A DNA stretch of 64,000 bases, from assembly GCF_013408685.1 (NCBI RefSeq), contig NZ_JACBZY010000001.1:2604001-2668000 (forward strand). The letters are read 5' to 3'. The notes beneath the pieces are model-generated. The model searched no databases. It was not told the DNA's origin and saw nothing but the letters and a program-made list of their open reading frames with translations. This stretch comes from Schumannella luteola (GTDB lineage Bacteria; Actinomycetota; Actinomycetes; Actinomycetales; Microbacteriaceae). Below are positions 8,841 through 16,944 of this stretch, piece by piece. Both the position numbers and the translations under genes were made by a program. How positions within the stretch are numbered: the first letter of the stretch is position 1; the number at the start of each line of letters is the position of its first letter.

Positions 8841-9790
8841 GCACGTTCCACGGCATCGGCGAGATCCCCGCCGATCTGCCGGCGTCGGCCGTCACCATCG
8901 GCAAGTTCGACGGCGTGCACCTCGGCCACCAGGCGGTCATCGCCCGACTGCGCGAGGAGGCGCAGCAGCGCGGGCTCGTGCCCACGGTGATCACCTTCGA
9001 CCGCAACCCGCTGGCTCTGCTCGACCCCGCATCCTGCCCGCCGTCGATCGTCGGCCGCGGTCAGGAGATGCAGCTGCTGCACGACGCGGGCGCCGAGCAG
9101 GTCATCGAGCTGGTCTTCGACGAGCAGCTGCGCTCGCTCGACCCCGAGCGCTTCGTGCGCGAGCTCCTGGTCGATGCGGCGCACGCCCGCCTCGTGCTGG
9201 TCGGGCGCGACTTCCGCTTCGGTGCGCGCGGCGCCGGCGACGTGGATGCGCTGCGCACCTGGGGCGCCGAGCTCGGATTCGAAGTCGTGGTCGTCGACGA
9301 CGTCGCCGCCGACGGCCGGCGCATCTCGTCGACCGAGCTGCGCACGCTGCTCGAGGAGGGAGGCGTCGCGGAGGCCGCGAAGCTGCTCGGGCGACTGCAC
9401 GCCGTGCGCGGCGGCGTCGTGCACGGCGAGGCGCGCGGACGCGACCTCGGCTACCGCACGGCGAACCTCGCACCCGACTCCGAGGGGATGATGCCCGCCG
9501 ACGGCGTCTACGCGGCGTGGGCCTCGGTCGACGGCCGGCGCGTCGGCGCTGCCGTGTCGATCGGAGTGAATCCGACCTTCGGCGAGGGGATCGAGCGCCG
9601 GCTCGAGGCGCATCTGCTCGACGAGGCGCTCGACCTCTACGACCGTGAGCTCGAGATCGCCTTCGTCGAGTACATCCGCCCCATGCGCAAGTTCCCCGAC
9701 GCCGACACGCTCGTCGCGCAGATGCACGCGGACGAGCTGCGCATCCGCGAGGTCCTGGGGTACCCGCTCCCCGCCGACGCGAACTCGTGA
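8837..9790 (+). CDS. ribF: Bifunctional riboflavin kinase/FAD synthetase
   Basis: RibF phosphorylates riboflavin to FMN and adenylylates FMN to FAD. The N-terminal nucleotidyltransferase domain shows VTIGKFDGVHLGH and RRISSTELR. The C-terminal flavokinase domain shows GRDLGYRTANL, DGVYAAW and VNPTFG, with the catalytic region EAHLLDE. At 317 residues it is full length. The GTG overlaps the previous stop by four bases and its own stop overlaps the next GTG in the same way. Confidence 0.97.
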   Translation: MSTFHGIGEIPADLPASAVTIGKFDGVHLGHQAVIARLREEAQQRGLVPTVITFDRNPLALLDPASCPPSIVGRGQEMQLLHDAGAEQVIELVFDEQLRSLDPERFVRELLVDAAHARLVLVGRDFRFGARGAGDVDALRTWGAELGFEVVVVDDVAADGRRISSTELRTLLEEGGVAEAAKLLGRLHAVRGGVVHGEARGRDLGYRTANLAPDSEGMMPADGVYAAWASVDGRRVGAAVSIGVNPTFGEGIERRLEAHLLDEALDLYDRELEIAFVEYIRPMRKFPDADTLVAQMHADELRIREVLGYPLPADANS

Positions 9791-11019
9791 GCGCGGCGCT
9801 CTCGTCCAGCCGTGTGCGGCTGGCGGTGGTCATCGTGGGCATCGTGCTGCTCGCGTTCTCGTTGCGCACGGCGGTCGCGTCGGTGTCGCCGATCGTCGAC
9901 GCCATCGACTCCGACATCGGCTTCCCGCATCCGGTCGTCTCGATCATGGGCGCACTGCCGCCGCTCGCCTTCGCTCTCGGCGGTGTGCTGACGCCGCTCA
10001 TCGTGCGTCGGCTCGGACTCGAGACGGCCACGGTCGTGTCGATCATCGTCATGGCCGCGGGGCACGTGCTGCGTGCGGCGGCGCCGGATGCGGTCGTGCT
10101 GGTGGCGGGCTCGGCGATCGCGCTGCTCGGAACCGGTTTCGGCAACGTGCTCATGCCGCCGATCGTGAAGCGCTGGTTCCCGAAGCGGATCGGGTTGCTC
10201 ACGGCGATCTACTCGACCGTGATCGCCGCGTCGACCGCGGTCTCGGCCGCCCTCTCGGTGCCGGTGACCGATGCGCTCGGCTGGCGGGTCTCGCTCGCCC
10301 AGTGGGCGATCACGGCCGGCATCGCGCTGGCGCCGTGGATCGTCGTGCTCGCGCAGCGCCGAGCCAGCGGTCAGCCGGCCGAGCCGCGTGATGCCGCCGA
10401 GCGCGACGCCGAGGAGCTGGAGCCTGCGCCGCGCCGCGTCTGGCGTTCGCCGACGGCCATCGCGATCGCGCTCGTCTTCGGCACCTCGAGCGTCACGGTC
10501 TACACCGCGTTCAGCTGGATGCCCGCGATCCTGACCGAGCGCGCGCACGTCGACAACGGCACCGCCGCGGCGATGCTCGCGGCCTTCAGCGGCATCGTGG
10601 CGCCGCTGTCGGCGGCGCTGCCGCTGATCGCCTCGCGGCTGCGCAACGTCGCGCCGCTCGTGTTCGGCGACGCCGCCCTGCTGCTGATCGGCAGTCTCGG
10701 GCTGCTGCTGTCGCCCGCGAACGGCACCTGGGCGTGGGTGCTCGTGTACGGGCTCGGCCCGTCGCTGTTCCCGCTCGCGCTCTACCTGATCACGGCGCGC
10801 ACCCGAAGCCACCGCGGCTCGGTCGCGCTGAGCGGCTTCGTGCAGACCTTCGGCTACGTCGTTGCCGCGCTCGGCCCGATCGTCGTCGGCTCGCTGTTCG
10901 ATGCGACCGGATCCTGGTTCGCGGGCAGCGTCGCGATGGTCGTCATGGCGCTGCCGGCGATCCCCGCGGGCATCATCCTGCTGCGCTCGCGCTACGTCGA
11001 GGACGAGCTGGCTCGCTGA
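9787..11019 (+). CDS. CynX/NimT-type MFS transporter
   Basis: A 410-residue major-facilitator protein with about twelve membrane helices and a charged central loop (near residues 195-220) between the two six-helix halves. The segments LRTAVASVSPI near the N-terminus and FGNVLMPPIVKRWFPKRIG after helix 4 resemble CynX/NimT family carriers (cyanate or 2-nitroimidazole type), but the substrate cannot be read. It is coupled to ribF by a GTGA overlap, so it is expressed with the flavin gene although no functional link is obvious. Confidence 0.85.
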   Translation: MSAALSSSRVRLAVVIVGIVLLAFSLRTAVASVSPIVDAIDSDIGFPHPVVSIMGALPPLAFALGGVLTPLIVRRLGLETATVVSIIVMAAGHVLRAAAPDAVVLVAGSAIALLGTGFGNVLMPPIVKRWFPKRIGLLTAIYSTVIAASTAVSAALSVPVTDALGWRVSLAQWAITAGIALAPWIVVLAQRRASGQPAEPRDAAERDAEELEPAPRRVWRSPTAIAIALVFGTSSVTVYTAFSWMPAILTERAHVDNGTAAAMLAAFSGIVAPLSAALPLIASRLRNVAPLVFGDAALLLIGSLGLLLSPANGTWAWVLVYGLGPSLFPLALYLITARTRSHRGSVALSGFVQTFGYVVAALGPIVVGSLFDATGSWFAGSVAMVVMALPAIPAGIILLRSRYVEDELAR

Positions 11020-11049
11020 TCCCGCCGCGGATGCGGATGCGTGCGGCGA

Positions 11050-11982
11050 TCAGCCGCCGACGCGGTCGGCCCGGTGCACGAGGGCGCCGGCGCCGATCAG
11101 CGGCCCGTCGTGGGAGAGACCCGAGGGCACGATCTTCACCTTGGTGACGAAGCCGAACTCGCGGCGCTCGGCGACTGCCTCGCGGGCGGCCTCGAACAGG
11201 CGCGGCGACGAGTGCGAGAAGCCGCCGCCGATCGCGACGATCTCGAGGTCGACGAGCGAGGTGGCCGAGGCGACGACCTGGCCGATGGCGCGTCCCGACC
11301 GCTCGATGGCCGCGATCGCGACGGGATCGCCCGCGCGATGCGCGGCGGCGAGCTCCTCGCCGGTCGAGCCGGTGAAGCCCTGGGTTCGCGCCCAGGCGAC
11401 CGTGCGGGGACCCGAGGCGACGGCCTCGAGGCAGCCGCGGCCGCCGCAGGGGCAGGCGTCGTCGAAGCCGCCGGCTTCGATGTGACCGATGTGCCCGGCG
11501 TTGCCGGTGGGTCCGGCGACCGTGCGGCCGCCGAGCACGAGGCCGCCGCCGACTCCGGTCGACACGATCATGCCCATGACGTTGTCGTAGCCCTGCGCTG
11601 CGCCGACCCAGTGCTCGGCGAGGGTGATGCAGATGCCGTCCATCTGCAGGGTGACGGGCACGTCGGGCAGTTCGCGCTGCACGAGGTCGCGCAGCGCGAA
11701 GTCGCGCCAGGCCGGCACGTTGAGCGGCGAGACGAGCCCCTCGGCCAGGGTGATGGGGCCGGCCGACCCGATCCCGACTCCGAGCAGCTCGTGCTCGGGA
11801 GCCAGCGCGGCATGAGCCTCGCGCACGACGTCGAGCACGGCGCGCTGCAGGGTCGCGCTGTCGCTCGAGCCGCCGCTCGGTCGGCGGAAGCGGGTACCCG
11901 GGATCACGACGCCGTCGGCGCTGACGAGCGCGGCCTCGACTTTGGTTCCGCCGAAGTCCAGGGCGAGAGCGACGGAGCTCAC
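11050..11982 (-). CDS. ROK family sugar kinase (glucokinase-like)
   Basis: ROK-family kinases phosphorylate glucose or related sugars. The 310-residue protein has the ATP-binding start ALDFGGTKVEAAL, the segment GIGSAGPI, the glycine loop STGVGGGLVLGG and the ROK zinc-binding signature: the His of GHIGHIEAGG followed by CPCGGRGCLEA. No N-terminal helix-turn-helix is present, so it is a kinase and not a ROK repressor. The GTG start has a GGAGGAGG Shine-Dalgarno sequence and overlaps the stop of the upstream membrane gene. Confidence 0.9.
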   Translation of the reverse strand: MSSVALALDFGGTKVEAALVSADGVVIPGTRFRRPSGGSSDSATLQRAVLDVVREAHAALAPEHELLGVGIGSAGPITLAEGLVSPLNVPAWRDFALRDLVQRELPDVPVTLQMDGICITLAEHWVGAAQGYDNVMGMIVSTGVGGGLVLGGRTVAGPTGNAGHIGHIEAGGFDDACPCGGRGCLEAVASGPRTVAWARTQGFTGSTGEELAAAHRAGDPVAIAAIERSGRAIGQVVASATSLVDLEIVAIGGGFSHSSPRLFEAAREAVAERREFGFVTKVKIVPSGLSHDGPLIGAGALVHRADRVGG

Positions 11983-12350
11983 GAGGCACCTCCTCCGCCG
12001 AGCTGCTGCCCGGCGACGAATACGGTCGCGTAGTACGCGACGACGATGACGACCAGTCCGATGACCGGCCCGAACCAGGCCCAGCGGCGCCGGAGCGCCC
12101 GGACGAGGAACACGGCCAGACCAGCGGCGAAGCCGAAGATGATGACGCCGGCGCCGATCGCGGTGGCCGTCGACAGCGCGCCGACGTCGCATCCGCTCGT
12201 GCTCGAGCAGGCCTCGCGCAGTCCGACGTCGCCGATGATCGCCGTGCAGACGCCGCCGAGCACGAGTCCGAAGGCGAGGACGGCGAAGCCGACCACGAGA
12301 TCGACGACGACGAGGGCGCGATTGCGCGGTGCGCGCGGCGTCGTGGGCAT
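11979..12350 (-). CDS. Three-helix membrane protein, co-transcribed with the ROK kinase
   Basis: A 123-residue protein with three to four hydrophobic helices and a two-Cys loop (EACSSTSGCD) between helices 1 and 2 that would face outward and could form a disulfide. A glycine-rich tail ends the protein. TACGCT (12358-12363, complement) ends 7 bases before the ATG. It shares a four-base overlap with the ROK kinase, so both are translated from one message. The function is unknown. Confidence 0.72.
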   Translation of the reverse strand: MPTTPRAPRNRALVVVDLVVGFAVLAFGLVLGGVCTAIIGDVGLREACSSTSGCDVGALSTATAIGAGVIIFGFAAGLAVFLVRALRRRWAWFGPVIGLVVIVVAYYATVFVAGQQLGGGGAS

Positions 12351-12440
12351 GAGCGCCAGCGTAGCGGGGTCGAGGCCCCCTCGCGTGACAGCGCTGTCGG
12401 AGTGCCGTCGGATGACGGTCGGCCGACCTACACTGGCGCC

Positions 12441-12878
12441 ATGTCGGCCGCCGCCGCGCACGTCGTGCGCACGATCGACCTCCCGCCCGGGATCGTGTGG
12501 GAGGCGCTGGTCGATCCCGTGCTCGTGGAGGGCTGGCTGCACCCCTCGCTGACGCTGCTCGGCGATGGCGCGCTCCTCGTCGCCGAGGAGCCCGAGGTGC
12601 TGCTCGAGGTGGATCACGCGGAGTTCGGCCAGGTGCGCATCCTGCTCGACCCGGTCGCCGGCGGCACCCGCGGCACGGCGACGGTCGTGACGGTCGAGCT
12701 GCCCGCGCTCGGCGATCTGCGGTTCAGCCCGCCGATCGCCGCCGGCTGGAGCGTGCGACTGCACCAGCTCGCCGATCTGCTGCGCGGCCACCCGGTCGAC
12801 TGGGACCACTGGGAGCGCGACCGAGGCTCCGAGTACCGCGAGCAGCTCGAGCTCGCCCAGCAGCGGCTCGCGCACTGA
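12441..12878 (+). CDS. SRPBCC (START-like) domain protein
   Basis: A 145-residue single-domain protein of the SRPBCC/AHSA1-like hydrophobic-ligand-binding fold. It opens with VVRTIDLPPGIVWEALVDP, typical of the first strand and helix, and has GGTRGTATVVTVELP in the strand region. The ligand is unknown. TACACT (12429-12434) ends 6 bases before the ATG, which rules out an in-frame ATG at 12402. It is divergent from the ROK operon. Confidence 0.75.
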   Translation: MSAAAAHVVRTIDLPPGIVWEALVDPVLVEGWLHPSLTLLGDGALLVAEEPEVLLEVDHAEFGQVRILLDPVAGGTRGTATVVTVELPALGDLRFSPPIAAGWSVRLHQLADLLRGHPVDWDHWERDRGSEYREQLELAQQRLAH

Positions 12879-12923
12879 CGTCAGGGCGGCTCGGATCCGC
12901 CGCGCGGCCGGGCGGGCCGTCGC

Positions 12924-13271
12924 TCAGCGCGCGTCGGAGGCCGGCGTGATCTCGTCCACGTAGCGATGAGCTGCCGCGATCGTGGCGCTCCATCGCACAT
13001 CGTCGACCTCGGAAGGGATCCGCACCCACTCGCGACGCGGCCGGCCGGCCATCGTCATCCGCTCGCCGACGCCGGCGGCCTCGAGCGCGTCGACCTCCGA
13101 CTCGGGGAGCTTCGCCATCATGCCGCCCTGGTAGAGCGCGACGGCGAAGACCTTGCCGCGCACCCGCAGTCCGATCGACCCGAACATCCGGCCCCAGTCG
13201 ACGTCGTCGTGCTCGAGCAGCTCGGCCGCGAGTCGCGCGAGCCGGTCGTGGTCGGGATTGATCGCCACCAT
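12924..13271 (-). CDS. TfoX N-terminal-like protein
   Basis: A 115-residue protein resembling the TfoX N-terminal domain: RMFGSIGLRVRGKVFAV and a later KLPESEVDAL match the core of the fold. The C-terminal TfoX domain is absent. TfoX was named for competence regulation in gamma-proteobacteria, but the stand-alone domain in actinobacteria has no settled function. TAGCTT (13278-13283, complement) ends 6 bases before the ATG. Confidence 0.75.
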   Translation of the reverse strand: MVAINPDHDRLARLAAELLEHDDVDWGRMFGSIGLRVRGKVFAVALYQGGMMAKLPESEVDALEAAGVGERMTMAGRPRREWVRIPSEVDDVRWSATIAAAHRYVDEITPASDAR

Positions 13272-13382
13272 GCGCGCAAGCTACCGCGCCGCCACGTTCA
13301 GGTCGAGAGCGATCCGGATGCCGGCTGAGCGTCCGCGCAACGTCGGCGACCGGGTGCGACGGCCGCGCCTAGCGTCGGCGGC

Positions 13383-14978
13383 ATGCGGATGCTCGTGACC
13401 GGCGCGACCGGGTACCTCGGCGGACGACTCGCTCCACGTCTGGCCGACGCCGGACACGACGTGCGGGTGATCGCCCGCGATGCGGAGCGACTGCGCCACC
13501 TGCCCTGGTCGGATCGCGTCGAGATCGTCGAGGGCGACCTCTCTGACGCCGACGCGGTGGGCGCCGCCGTCCAGGGCGTCGACGTCGTCTACTACCTCGT
13601 GCACTCGCTGTCGGCGGATGCGCGCTTCGAGCAGCAGGAGTCGGCGATGGCGCGCACGGTCGCCGCGGCCGCCCGCGACGCCGGCGTGCAGCGGATTGTG
13701 TACCTCGGCGGGCTGCACCCCGACGGTCCGGCCGAGGAGCTGTCGCCGCACCTGCGCTCGCGCGCCGCGGTCGGCGACATCCTGCTCGCCTCCGGCGTGC
13801 CGACGGCCGCGCTGCAGGCCGGGGTCGTGATCGGCTCGGGCTCCGCGTCGTTCGAGATGATCCGCCACCTGACCGATGTGCTGCCCTACATGCCCGCGCC
13901 GCGCTGGGTGCGCAATCGCGTGCAGCCGATCGCCGTGCGCGACGTGCTCTACTACCTCATCGCCGCGGCGGGACTGCCGCCCGAGGTCAATCGCACCTTC
14001 GACATCGGCGGTCCGGATGCGTTCCGCTACGGCCAGCTGATGAACGGCTACGCGCTCGAAGCGGGGCTGCGCCAGCGGCCGATCGCCACGCTCCCGGTGC
14101 TGACCCCGTGGCTCGCGTCGCAGTGGGTCAACCTCGTGACGCCGATCCCGCGCTCGCTCGCCGTGCCGATCATCTCCTCGCTGCAGCACGACGCGGTCGT
14201 GCGCGAGCACGACATCCGCGACTGGATCCCCGACCCGCCCGGCGGGCTCACCGGCTACCGCAAGGCCGTGCGGCTCGCTCTCAAGCGGGTACGAGACGGC
14301 CAGGTGGAGACGAGCTGGCAGGATTCGCCGGTCTCGGGCGCGCCCAGCGACCCGCTGCCGAGCGACCCGGACTGGGCCGGCAACACGGTCTTCCTCGACG
14401 AGCGCGAGCGGCCGTCGTCGGCGCCGCCCGAGCGGGTCTGGCGCGTGATCGAGGCCGTCGGCGGCGACAACGGCTGGTACTCGCTGCCCTTCGCCTGGAC
14501 GCTGCGCGGGTGGATGGACAAGGTCGTCGGCGGCGTCGGCCTGCGTCGTGGCCGCCGTGACCCGAACCGGCTCGCCCCGGGCGACGCCCTCGACTGGTGG
14601 CGTGTCGAGAAGCTCGAACGCGGTCGCTTCCTGCGGCTGCGCGCCGAGATGCGGGTGCCGGGGCGCGCGTGGCTGGAGCTCTCGGTCGAGCCGGGGGAGG
14701 GCGGCGGTGCTGAGGGCGGAGGCTCGGTGTATCGGCAGCGGGCCGTGTTCTTCCCGAAGGGACTCGCCGGCCGGGCCTACTGGCTGGCGATCCTGCCCTT
14801 CCACGGGGTGATCTTCGCGAGCATGGCCCAGCGGATCACGGCCGAGGCCGAGCAGGACCGGCCGGCGGCGCCGCGCCCTGACGCGGTGCGAGCGACCGAG
14901 CCGGCCTCCGGCGCCCACGGTGCTGGACAGCGCGCCGCGCGGGCGAGAGCCGCCGGCGGCGTCAGAGTTCGTCGATGA
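13383..14978 (+). CDS. NAD(P)-binding SDR fused to a DUF2867 domain
   Basis: A 531-residue two-domain protein. The N-terminal half is an extended/atypical SDR with Rossmann motif VTGATGYLGGRLA and the segment VYYLVHSLS. The C-terminal half (from about residue 330) matches DUF2867, with DNGWYSLPFAWTLRGWMD and LAGRAYWLAILPFHGVIF. This fusion is a known arrangement, often named an NAD(P)H-binding oxidoreductase, with unknown substrate. An Ala/Arg-rich tail runs 17 bases into the convergent peptidase gene. TAGCGT (13370-13375) ends 7 bases before the ATG. Confidence 0.85.
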   Translation: MRMLVTGATGYLGGRLAPRLADAGHDVRVIARDAERLRHLPWSDRVEIVEGDLSDADAVGAAVQGVDVVYYLVHSLSADARFEQQESAMARTVAAAARDAGVQRIVYLGGLHPDGPAEELSPHLRSRAAVGDILLASGVPTAALQAGVVIGSGSASFEMIRHLTDVLPYMPAPRWVRNRVQPIAVRDVLYYLIAAAGLPPEVNRTFDIGGPDAFRYGQLMNGYALEAGLRQRPIATLPVLTPWLASQWVNLVTPIPRSLAVPIISSLQHDAVVREHDIRDWIPDPPGGLTGYRKAVRLALKRVRDGQVETSWQDSPVSGAPSDPLPSDPDWAGNTVFLDERERPSSAPPERVWRVIEAVGGDNGWYSLPFAWTLRGWMDKVVGGVGLRRGRRDPNRLAPGDALDWWRVEKLERGRFLRLRAEMRVPGRAWLELSVEPGEGGGAEGGGSVYRQRAVFFPKGLAGRAYWLAILPFHGVIFASMAQRITAEAEQDRPAAPRPDAVRATEPASGAHGAGQRAARARAAGGVRVRR

Positions 14979-16293
14979 GCCGGCGGAACACCCGGATGCC
15001 GTCGAGCCAGGTCGCTACCGACACGTTCTCGTCGATCGCGTGCAGGGCCGCGCGCTGGGCGGCCGAGATCGCGAAGGGCGAGAAGCGGTAGACCGCGGGG
15101 GAGAGGTGCGCGAGGTGGCGGCTGTCGCTCGCGCCGAGCATGACGTAGGGCGTCGGCACGACAGCCGGATGCACGCCCGTGATGGCGCGCCCGAGCCGTT
15201 CCCAGATCGCGCCGGAGGTCGGCGAGACCGGTGACGGCTCGGAGGCCTCGACCGTCGTGACGCGCACCTTCGGGTCATCGATGGCGCGCACGATCCGCTG
15301 CCGCTCCGCCTCGACCGACGAGCCCACGGCGACGCGGACGTTGACGGTCGCCGTGGCCCGCTCAGCCAGCACGTTCGGCGCCGCGCTGCCGCGCAGCTCG
15401 GTCACCGCGCGCGTCGTGCGCACCAGCGCCGCCGTCTCCGGCCCGAGCCGCACGAAGACGCGGGCGAGCAGGCCGCGCAGCGAGCGCGCGCGCGCGAACA
15501 GCCGCCCGCGCGGCCCTGCGGCGTGCGGCGCGACCACCTCGAGCATCCGGATGACCGGCTCCGGCACCTCGGCCGGCGCGGGGCGGCGACGCAGGCGGGC
15601 GATCGCGCCCGCGAGACGGTCGACGGCGGTCGTCGCCGGGGGAGTCGAGGCGTGCCCGCCCTGCTGTTCGACCCGCAGCTCGAAGTTCGCGATGCCCTTC
15701 TCGGTGACTCCGATCATGGCGAGCGGGGCATCCACCCCCGGCAGCACTCCGGTGACGATCGCGCCGCCCTCGTCGAGCACGAAGGCCGGCTTCACGCCGC
15801 GCTGCTCGAACAGACGGGCCACGGACTGTGCACCGGTGCCGAAGCGCTCCTCGTCGTGGCCCAGCAGCAGCCAGATGTCGTGCTGCGGCACGACCCCCTC
15901 GGCCAGCGCCTGCTCGACCGCCTCGAGCAGGGCCACCAGCATCCCCTTGTCGTCGATCGCGCCGCGAGCCCAGATGCGCTGCTCGCCGTCGACCTCGACC
16001 AGCTCGGCGGCGAAGGGAGGATGCGTCCAGCCCCCGTCGTCGGCCGGTACGACGTCCTGATGCGCCATCAGCACGGTCGGCTGCTCGGACGAGCGACCCC
16101 GCCAGCGGAACAGCAGGGTGTGCTCCGCCACGAGCTCGCGCTCGAGCTCGGCGTGCACGCGCGGGTAGAGGCGCTCGAGCGCGGCGCGGAACAGCGCGAG
16201 CTGCTCGGCCCGTCCGTCGTCGGCGTGCTCGATCGAGATGGTCGGGATGCGCAGCAGCTCGCGGAACCGCTCGACGCTCTCGGGATGCGGCAT
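14962..16293 (-). CDS. M20 family metallopeptidase (PM20D1/carboxypeptidase S-like)
   Basis: A 443-residue zinc-dependent exopeptidase or amidohydrolase. The first metal motif is VLMAHQDVVP, the catalytic/metal Asp lies in RGAIDDKGMLVALLEAVEQ and the Glu pair in LLLGHDEERFG. A dimerisation domain sits in the middle and ASDSRHLAHLSPAVYRFSPF, resembling the PM20D1/Cps1 subgroup, near the end. No signal peptide is visible, so it is cytoplasmic. TACGCT (16300-16305, complement) ends 6 bases before the ATG. Its 3' end overlaps the convergent SDR gene by 17 bases. Confidence 0.88.
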   Translation of the reverse strand: MPHPESVERFRELLRIPTISIEHADDGRAEQLALFRAALERLYPRVHAELERELVAEHTLLFRWRGRSSEQPTVLMAHQDVVPADDGGWTHPPFAAELVEVDGEQRIWARGAIDDKGMLVALLEAVEQALAEGVVPQHDIWLLLGHDEERFGTGAQSVARLFEQRGVKPAFVLDEGGAIVTGVLPGVDAPLAMIGVTEKGIANFELRVEQQGGHASTPPATTAVDRLAGAIARLRRRPAPAEVPEPVIRMLEVVAPHAAGPRGRLFARARSLRGLLARVFVRLGPETAALVRTTRAVTELRGSAAPNVLAERATATVNVRVAVGSSVEAERQRIVRAIDDPKVRVTTVEASEPSPVSPTSGAIWERLGRAITGVHPAVVPTPYVMLGASDSRHLAHLSPAVYRFSPFAISAAQRAALHAIDENVSVATWLDGIRVFRRLIDEL

Positions 16294-16350
16294 CCCCCGA
16301 GCGTATCCCCGTGGCCTGACGCCCCGGGGGAGCGCCCTAGGCTGGACGCG

Positions 16351-16740
16351 ATGCCCACCCGATCCGCACCCGACCGTCCCGGCGCCCGCTATCCCGACGC
16401 CCCGTGGCGCCGTTTCGCGCTCGCCCCCGGCATCATCTCCGCGCTCGTGCTCATCGCCGGCTCGCTGCTGGTCGGCACCGACGGCTTCACCTGGATCCGC
16501 TACGCCGCCGCGATCCTCGCCCTCATCGTCGGCTGGTTCGCGCTGCAGGCGAAGCACTGGTGGTGGATCCCCGTCATGCTCGCGGTCGCGGTGATCTGGA
16601 ACCCGGTCTACCCCTTCGACTTCTCCGGCCAGCTCTGGATGGGCGCGCAGTACCTCGCCGCGATCGTCTTCATCGCCGCCGGGCTCACGATCCGGGTGCG
16701 CAACACCGAGGACCGCAACGCCGCGCGCGGCCGCAAATAG
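16351..16740 (+). CDS. Small four-helix membrane protein (DUF6804-like)
   Basis: A 129-residue integral membrane protein with four helices; the most striking part is the aromatic stretch around ALQAKHWWWIPVMLAVAVI and the following WNPVYPFDFSGQLW. From memory this resembles the DUF6804 family. TAGGCT (16338-16343) ends 7 bases before the ATG at 16351, which opens divergently from the M20 peptidase. The function is unknown. Confidence 0.72.
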   Translation: MPTRSAPDRPGARYPDAPWRRFALAPGIISALVLIAGSLLVGTDGFTWIRYAAAILALIVGWFALQAKHWWWIPVMLAVAVIWNPVYPFDFSGQLWMGAQYLAAIVFIAAGLTIRVRNTEDRNAARGRK

Positions 16741-16944
16741 GCCTGAGCACTCCTCTGGGGTAGACTGACTGCGCCTCGCACCACCGGCTCTTCGACGCCG
16801 GGTCTGGCGCGGGCAGATCGTGGATCACCCGGTCCGCCGCACTCCGCCACCACCGTCGGCCGAGCGCATCCGGCCCGTGTCGCCCGCGATCGCACAGCGA
16901 TTCCGATCCGCCAGAGGGTGGATGCGAGACGTTCGAGGAGAACG
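16741..16944 (+). promoter_or_regulatory. Promoter and long leader of the SNF2-type helicase gene
   Basis: A -10-like TAGACT lies at 16761-16766, which would give a 5' untranslated region of about 170 bases, unusually long for this window where most genes look leaderless. The region is C/G-rich and contains short hairpins, for example CCGG pairs around 16785-16801, but no known riboswitch core that I recognise. The gene itself has a good GAGGAG Shine-Dalgarno sequence just before its ATG. Confidence 0.4.
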
